A program made the translations under genes and the position numbers. Positions 40,227-43,440 of a stretch of 43,440 bases of DNA are shown here, one piece after another. The notes below the pieces were generated by a model. It did not search any database. It worked only from the letters and a program-made list of their open reading frames with translations, and was not told the origin of the DNA. Numbering within the stretch: the first letter of the stretch is position 1; each line of letters opens with the position of its first letter. The stretch is from the IMG/VR virus record IMGVR_UViG_3300017783_000056, positions 1-43,440 of that record; one strand, written 5' to 3'. The stretch comes from a virus.

Positions 40227-41336
40227 TTATTCGTTTGGATAGTCTCTGCCCCACAAATATTTAGTTGTGTTAGCATTAACTAATATTTCTTTTTTTGGAT
40301 GTTTAGCTAAATTAAAGTTACCATCGAATATCCAAGTATATGGAATTCTCTTTGTAGGTGACTTAATGCCATGACTAATCGCAATGTGTTTATAGAAGAA
40401 ACATGTTTTATCTTCTACATTTAAATACTTTTGACTTTCCATTGGATTATTTGGATGATTTACGAGTACATCCATTTGTCTTAGCCATTCTTCAGCGTGT
40501 TTGTTTTCTGCAATAAATTGACCATCTTTGTCAATCGTGTATTTTACTTTTCCATTTAAATTAACTCCTCCAAATATTTGTTGCATGCCATCAAAGTGTC
40601 CAGTTCCTCCAAATAAAATAGATTCTGGGTCAACCAGATCTGGTCTACTCATTGCAACATATCTTGCTGTGTTTTTACATGGATATAATGGTGACCTAAA
40701 TCCTTGATGTTCTTTAAAATAAGCTTCTAATAATTTAGCAAATTCCATCATCGTATATGGTCTTTCTAAATCTTTAAGAATATGAACCATATCTTTTGCG
40801 GCTTTTTTAGGTCCATTAATTAACCAATCTTTGACAATAGTGCCCTTTGGATAATAGATTTGAAATAAATCATTTCTTGCATGTCTGTTTTCTACAAAAT
40901 GCGCCCTAGTCTTTTCTTCACCTTCATTAATTAAGCGAGTTATTGTACCCCAATGTTCATTTGAAAAAGAGAAAACAATGGTATAATAAAGTAGCTTCTC
41001 TAAGTCTGTTTCTTTTTGCATCATATAACAATAAGGATGCTCGTGCCAATGTAGTCTATGGGAAAATATCTGATAGTCTTCTAACAAAAGTTTATCTTCT
41101 CTCTTATCAAACTCGTGACAAAATTCAAAAAACTTTGCTAGCCTCATTTCTTCTGACCAATCTTTCATCCAACTTTCTGCTGGCTTTTTCTTTTTAAATG
41201 CAATATCTGTAGAGGTACCGTCATATGTGATATTTCTATACTCTTGTGTAACATCATCTTCAAACGTAAAGAGCGCCTCTTGTTGAGGTGTTATTACCTT
41301 TGGTTCTTTTATTATCTCTTTTATATTTTCACTCAT
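40227..41336 (-). CDS. Uncharacterised protein, paralogue A of a tandem pair (369 aa)
   Basis: A 369-residue, largely helical, His/Trp/Tyr-rich soluble protein. It shares a clear pattern with the next gene to the right: A-K-D-M-V-H-I-L-K (about residue 180), a Glu-rich helix, EHQGFRSPLYPCKNTARYV, then PDLVDPESILFGGTG. The HEHPYCYMMQKETDLEKLLYYTIVFSFSNEHWG stretch has a layout I loosely associate with alpha-glutamyl/putrescinyl thymine pyrophosphorylase-like proteins of base-hypermodifying phages, but that is a weak memory match and should not be taken as an assignment. It overlaps its paralogue by four bases (ATGA), suggesting equal production and perhaps a heterodimer. Confidence 0.55.
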   Translation of the reverse strand: MSENIKEIIKEPKVITPQQEALFTFEDDVTQEYRNITYDGTSTDIAFKKKKPAESWMKDWSEEMRLAKFFEFCHEFDKREDKLLLEDYQIFSHRLHWHEHPYCYMMQKETDLEKLLYYTIVFSFSNEHWGTITRLINEGEEKTRAHFVENRHARNDLFQIYYPKGTIVKDWLINGPKKAAKDMVHILKDLERPYTMMEFAKLLEAYFKEHQGFRSPLYPCKNTARYVAMSRPDLVDPESILFGGTGHFDGMQQIFGGVNLNGKVKYTIDKDGQFIAENKHAEEWLRQMDVLVNHPNNPMESQKYLNVEDKTCFFYKHIAISHGIKSPTKRIPYTWIFDGNFNLAKHPKKEILVNANTTKYLWGRDYPNE

Positions 41337-42541
41337 ATTGATGCTACCTTTTTTTTGTACTCTTCAACTGATACTCCAGCGCTTTGTAATATTTTATCGT
41401 CTGATGGAAATGAAGTCATTCCATTAAATGTTTCTACAAGCCCTAAATCTAACATTGCTTTTTGTCTACCGAATGGATGGTCTTTGATTTCAGAAGAATT
41501 CCAAAGAGTGTCCATATTAATGTGTGCATAATCTGCACCCGGTCTTAGATAGTTTTCTATCCATCTAATAAAATCACAAGCAACATCTTCTGCGTTATAT
41601 GGTAAAGACCCTGTGTCTTCATATATTTTGTTCATAACAGCATCTAAGAATTCTTCACTTTTTTTGCCTTTATTTTCTATTGGGTCTGCAAGATATCCAA
41701 TACATTCTACCGCATTTGTACCATAATAAAACATTGATTCTCTATTCATGAAATCTGGAAACCAATCACATACATCTGCAATAACTGCAGCATATTGAAA
41801 TCTATAAGCTCTTAGACCATTGTCTGCATTCCACTTAAACATCCACTCGCCCAATTCTCTTAAATCTTTTTTGCCACCCTGTCTTAAAAAGTTTGCCATG
41901 TCTCTGGCCATTCTTGGTGCGAATTCACATAAGAAATAATCTCCACCTCTTTTGTAAACATATTCTGGTTTACTAAAGTTTGCCATGCCTACAAAAGAAT
42001 CTTCATTTACTTCTGGCTTTGGTGGTTTTGGAAATGCAGGAAATTGATAACCAACTGAAGTATAAAATGGTGTTGGATGATATTTTACCTTTTCACACAT
42101 ATCTTCAATGGTATCACAGTCATATAAATCAAATAAGATTGTGTTATGATATCCCGATGGCTTAGTTGCGTAATTAATTGCAGAGCCACATACTCTATGT
42201 AAAATAAAAATATAAAGCCATTCTTCTAATCCAAAAACATCTCTTTTATTTGACCAATTAGTAGCAACTTCCTTTCTTTGTGTAGTATAAAGTCCAGCTT
42301 GCATTCTAGACCAATATGGATGTTCTTTTGACCATCCATAAAAACAATCATTTACTATTTGGGAGAAACCAGCAAATTTACGCTCTACTACATCGTATAG
42401 TTCGATGTGGTGCATAAGTTCATCTCCAATATTTGATTCTGCATGTGGGACATGACCTAAATTACTTAAATCTTGTTGTTTTTGTGCTAAATCAAAATAT
42501 CTTAAAAATTCTTCGTAGTATTTGGTTGTTTTTATTTGCAT
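41333..42541 (-). CDS. Uncharacterised protein, paralogue B of a tandem pair (402 aa)
   Basis: A 402-residue helical protein. Landmarks: YWSRMQAGLYTTQRKEVATNW near residues 76-96, a conspicuous ILHRVCGSAINYATKPSGYHNTILFD segment near 112-137, a Pro-rich link (FPAFPKPPKPEV), then ARDMANFLRQGG, GLRAYRFQYAAVIADV and PDFMNRESMFYYGTNAVECI, which align with the same order in the adjacent 369-residue protein. No Walker, Rossmann or metal motif is obvious. The HR-x-x-GS-x-x-x-Y type segment recalls DNA-base-modification enzymes found in phages, but this is a hypothesis. It is encoded with the PLP-like and nucleotidyltransferase genes. Confidence 0.55.
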   Translation of the reverse strand: MQIKTTKYYEEFLRYFDLAQKQQDLSNLGHVPHAESNIGDELMHHIELYDVVERKFAGFSQIVNDCFYGWSKEHPYWSRMQAGLYTTQRKEVATNWSNKRDVFGLEEWLYIFILHRVCGSAINYATKPSGYHNTILFDLYDCDTIEDMCEKVKYHPTPFYTSVGYQFPAFPKPPKPEVNEDSFVGMANFSKPEYVYKRGGDYFLCEFAPRMARDMANFLRQGGKKDLRELGEWMFKWNADNGLRAYRFQYAAVIADVCDWFPDFMNRESMFYYGTNAVECIGYLADPIENKGKKSEEFLDAVMNKIYEDTGSLPYNAEDVACDFIRWIENYLRPGADYAHINMDTLWNSSEIKDHPFGRQKAMLDLGLVETFNGMTSFPSDDKILQSAGVSVEEYKKKVASI

Positions 42542-42542
42542 A

Positions 42543-42692
42543 TTATTGTATGATTTTCCAACTAAATGCAGGTCTATTTCTTTGATATTGCCCCATAGAC
42601 CACTCTATGTCTTTGGTTTCTATTTCAATTATTTCAACTTCTTTTGATGTTGCGTAAGTAATTTCTATTTTAAATTTTTCGTCTAGTTTCAT
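42543..42692 (-). CDS. Small conserved-looking protein (49 aa)
   Basis: Read directly from the sequence: 49 residues beginning MKLDEKFKIEITYATSKEVE and ending with IEWSMGQYQRNRPAFSWKII plus Q. It looks like a short beta-alpha protein. The W-S-M-x-Q-Y-Q-R-N-R pattern seems familiar from small ORFs in other T4-like phages, but no function is known to me. It starts two bases after the upstream stop (TAATATG) and ends one base before the next start region, fitting a tight operon. Confidence 0.6.
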   Translation of the reverse strand: MKLDEKFKIEITYATSKEVEIIEIETKDIEWSMGQYQRNRPAFSWKIIQ

Positions 42693-42693
42693 A

Positions 42694-43440
42694 TTAGAAT
42701 AATGACATTGTTTGTTTGATTAATTTTTTATTTTGACAATTATTTACTAAATCCCATCTGTAAAATTCTCTAGCAATATGAACTGATTTTGGTTTTTCCA
42801 TAACATCAAACGTTAATTCTCCAATTGCGTTAAAATAAACCTCAGGGTGTTTATATGATTTCCATCCATGTTTTTCACACATATCATCAATACCTGAATT
42901 AATTTCTTTAACTAGTGCTGTTCTTTCTGACCATGTGCCAGTAAAGGGTGTGCCTTTATAGTAACCTGTTTTGGGTAAAGAACGTGATTCATTTTCAATA
43001 GGTAAAGTGTGAACCACTTCAATTTCTTCTACACCATTTTCTTGAAGTTTTAATAATTCTACTTCATAGTTAGCTAAAAGTGTTTTTACAGAGGCCGATG
43101 GATTATCTTGTCTCATTAAGTGATGACGAACATCAATATTACCCATATAAACTCTAAGTGATTTAATCCATGGATAAACATAAGTATCTAAACCTCTTTT
43201 AAGAGCTCCGTGCATAGTCAAGCCATCGTGTCGTTGAGTCATATAACCTGGTGTGTATTGACTAAACGAATGGCTATCACCAAAACAAAGCTTATCTGTT
43301 TTTTGAATACAATCAATTCTAGGAATATTATTCGCACAAATTTCTTTAATGTTGTCGATTTTATCTTCAATCGTTTTGAATAAATCCGTACCTGTGTGTA
43401 ATCTTTGATCGATTAATGTACCAATACATGGCATGTCATG
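42694..43440 (-). CDS. SGNH-hydrolase-like protein (5' partial possible)
   Basis: The reading frame stays open to the right edge, so the true start may lie outside; the last ATG inside is at 43432-43434 (246 residues from there). CFGDSHSFSQYTPGY (residues 50-64 from that Met) matches the block I Gly-Asp-Ser motif with nucleophile Ser54. MGNIDVRHHLM (97-107) matches the block III Gly-x-Asn. FDVMEKPKSVHIA (209-221) could be block V with the catalytic Asp and His. SGNH enzymes cleave esters or acyl groups on carbohydrates, lipids or other small molecules. The block I motif is some 50 residues in, so an N-terminal extension or domain is likely. It ends in TMSLF. Confidence 0.5.
   Translation of the reverse strand, partial: HDMPCIGTLIDQRLHTGTDLFKTIEDKIDNIKEICANNIPRIDCIQKTDKLCFGDSHSFSQYTPGYMTQRHDGLTMHGALKRGLDTYVYPWIKSLRVYMGNIDVRHHLMRQDNPSASVKTLLANYEVELLKLQENGVEEIEVVHTLPIENESRSLPKTGYYKGTPFTGTWSERTALVKEINSGIDDMCEKHGWKSYKHPEVYFNAIGELTFDVMEKPKSVHIAREFYRWDLVNNCQNKKLIKQTMSLF

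Noticed and set aside
1-43440. CRISPR array, insertion sequence, integrase or attachment site
   Set aside because: No spaced direct repeats, transposase or recombinase was found in any gap; the direct repeats seen are inside coding regions.

Overview
This window is a contiguous piece of a T4-like myovirus genome (tailed phage, Straboviridae-like core gene set). Its virion genes include tail tube, tail sheath, both terminase subunits, portal, prohead protease, major capsid protein and a head-completion nuclease. Its replication genes include a T4-type polymerase, sliding clamp, clamp loader, DnaB-like helicase, UvsX and the gp46/gp47 nuclease. It also carries the late sigma factor gp55. DNA is AT-rich and genes are tightly packed, with many TAATG stop/start overlaps. 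Forty-three of 44 genes lie on the minus strand. Almost no start codon has a GGAGG-type Shine-Dalgarno sequence; leaders are A-rich instead. That suggests a host in Bacteroidota (for example a marine flavobacterium), but this is inference, not proof.

Layout, by coordinate. 1-24.9 kb is mainly the late/structural half: baseplate hub-like protein (partial), ribbon-helix-helix protein, gp19, gp18, gp17, gp16 and a gp14-like neck protein with an extra LamG-like domain. A replication island follows (gp62-like, RNase H, gp44), then the only plus-strand gene, a lysine-rich coiled-coil probable internal head protein, gp23, a fused gp21-gp22, a gp67/68-like core protein, gp20, gp4, gp55, a coiled-coil protein and gp15. 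24.9-38.4 kb is the replication/recombination half: gp46, gp47, a gp33-like protein, gp41, uvsX, the C-terminal half of DNA polymerase, sliding clamp gp45, a membrane-anchored coiled-coil protein, nrdA, nrdB and the N-terminal half of DNA polymerase. 38.4-43.4 kb is an accessory nucleotide/PLP module: MazG-like dUTPase, fold-type-II PLP-like enzyme, HxGH nucleotidyltransferase, two divergent paralogous proteins, a small conserved-looking protein and an SGNH-hydrolase-like protein that runs off the window.

Regulation visible in the sequence. Structural genes are preceded by a minus-strand motif RGATATATAAA/TA containing or resembling the T4 late box TATAAATA, matching the presence of gp55, gp45 and a gp33 candidate. 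Two genes (gp45 and the membrane coiled-coil gene) share an almost identical promoter, TTGAAACATTTTA followed by TATAAT at 18-nt spacing. Five strong hairpin terminators are visible.

Most notable: (i) the family-B DNA polymerase is split in the fingers domain, with nrdB-nrdA, a membrane protein gene and the clamp gene between the halves, and a large inverted repeat at the break; (ii) the prohead protease is fused to the scaffold, which has a likely internal start and 14-residue repeats each carrying the protease's own (L/I)-x-E type site; (iii) the right-end gene cluster could be a base-modification or other uncharacterised nucleotide-chemistry pathway. No tRNA gene, CRISPR array, IS element or integrase was seen.
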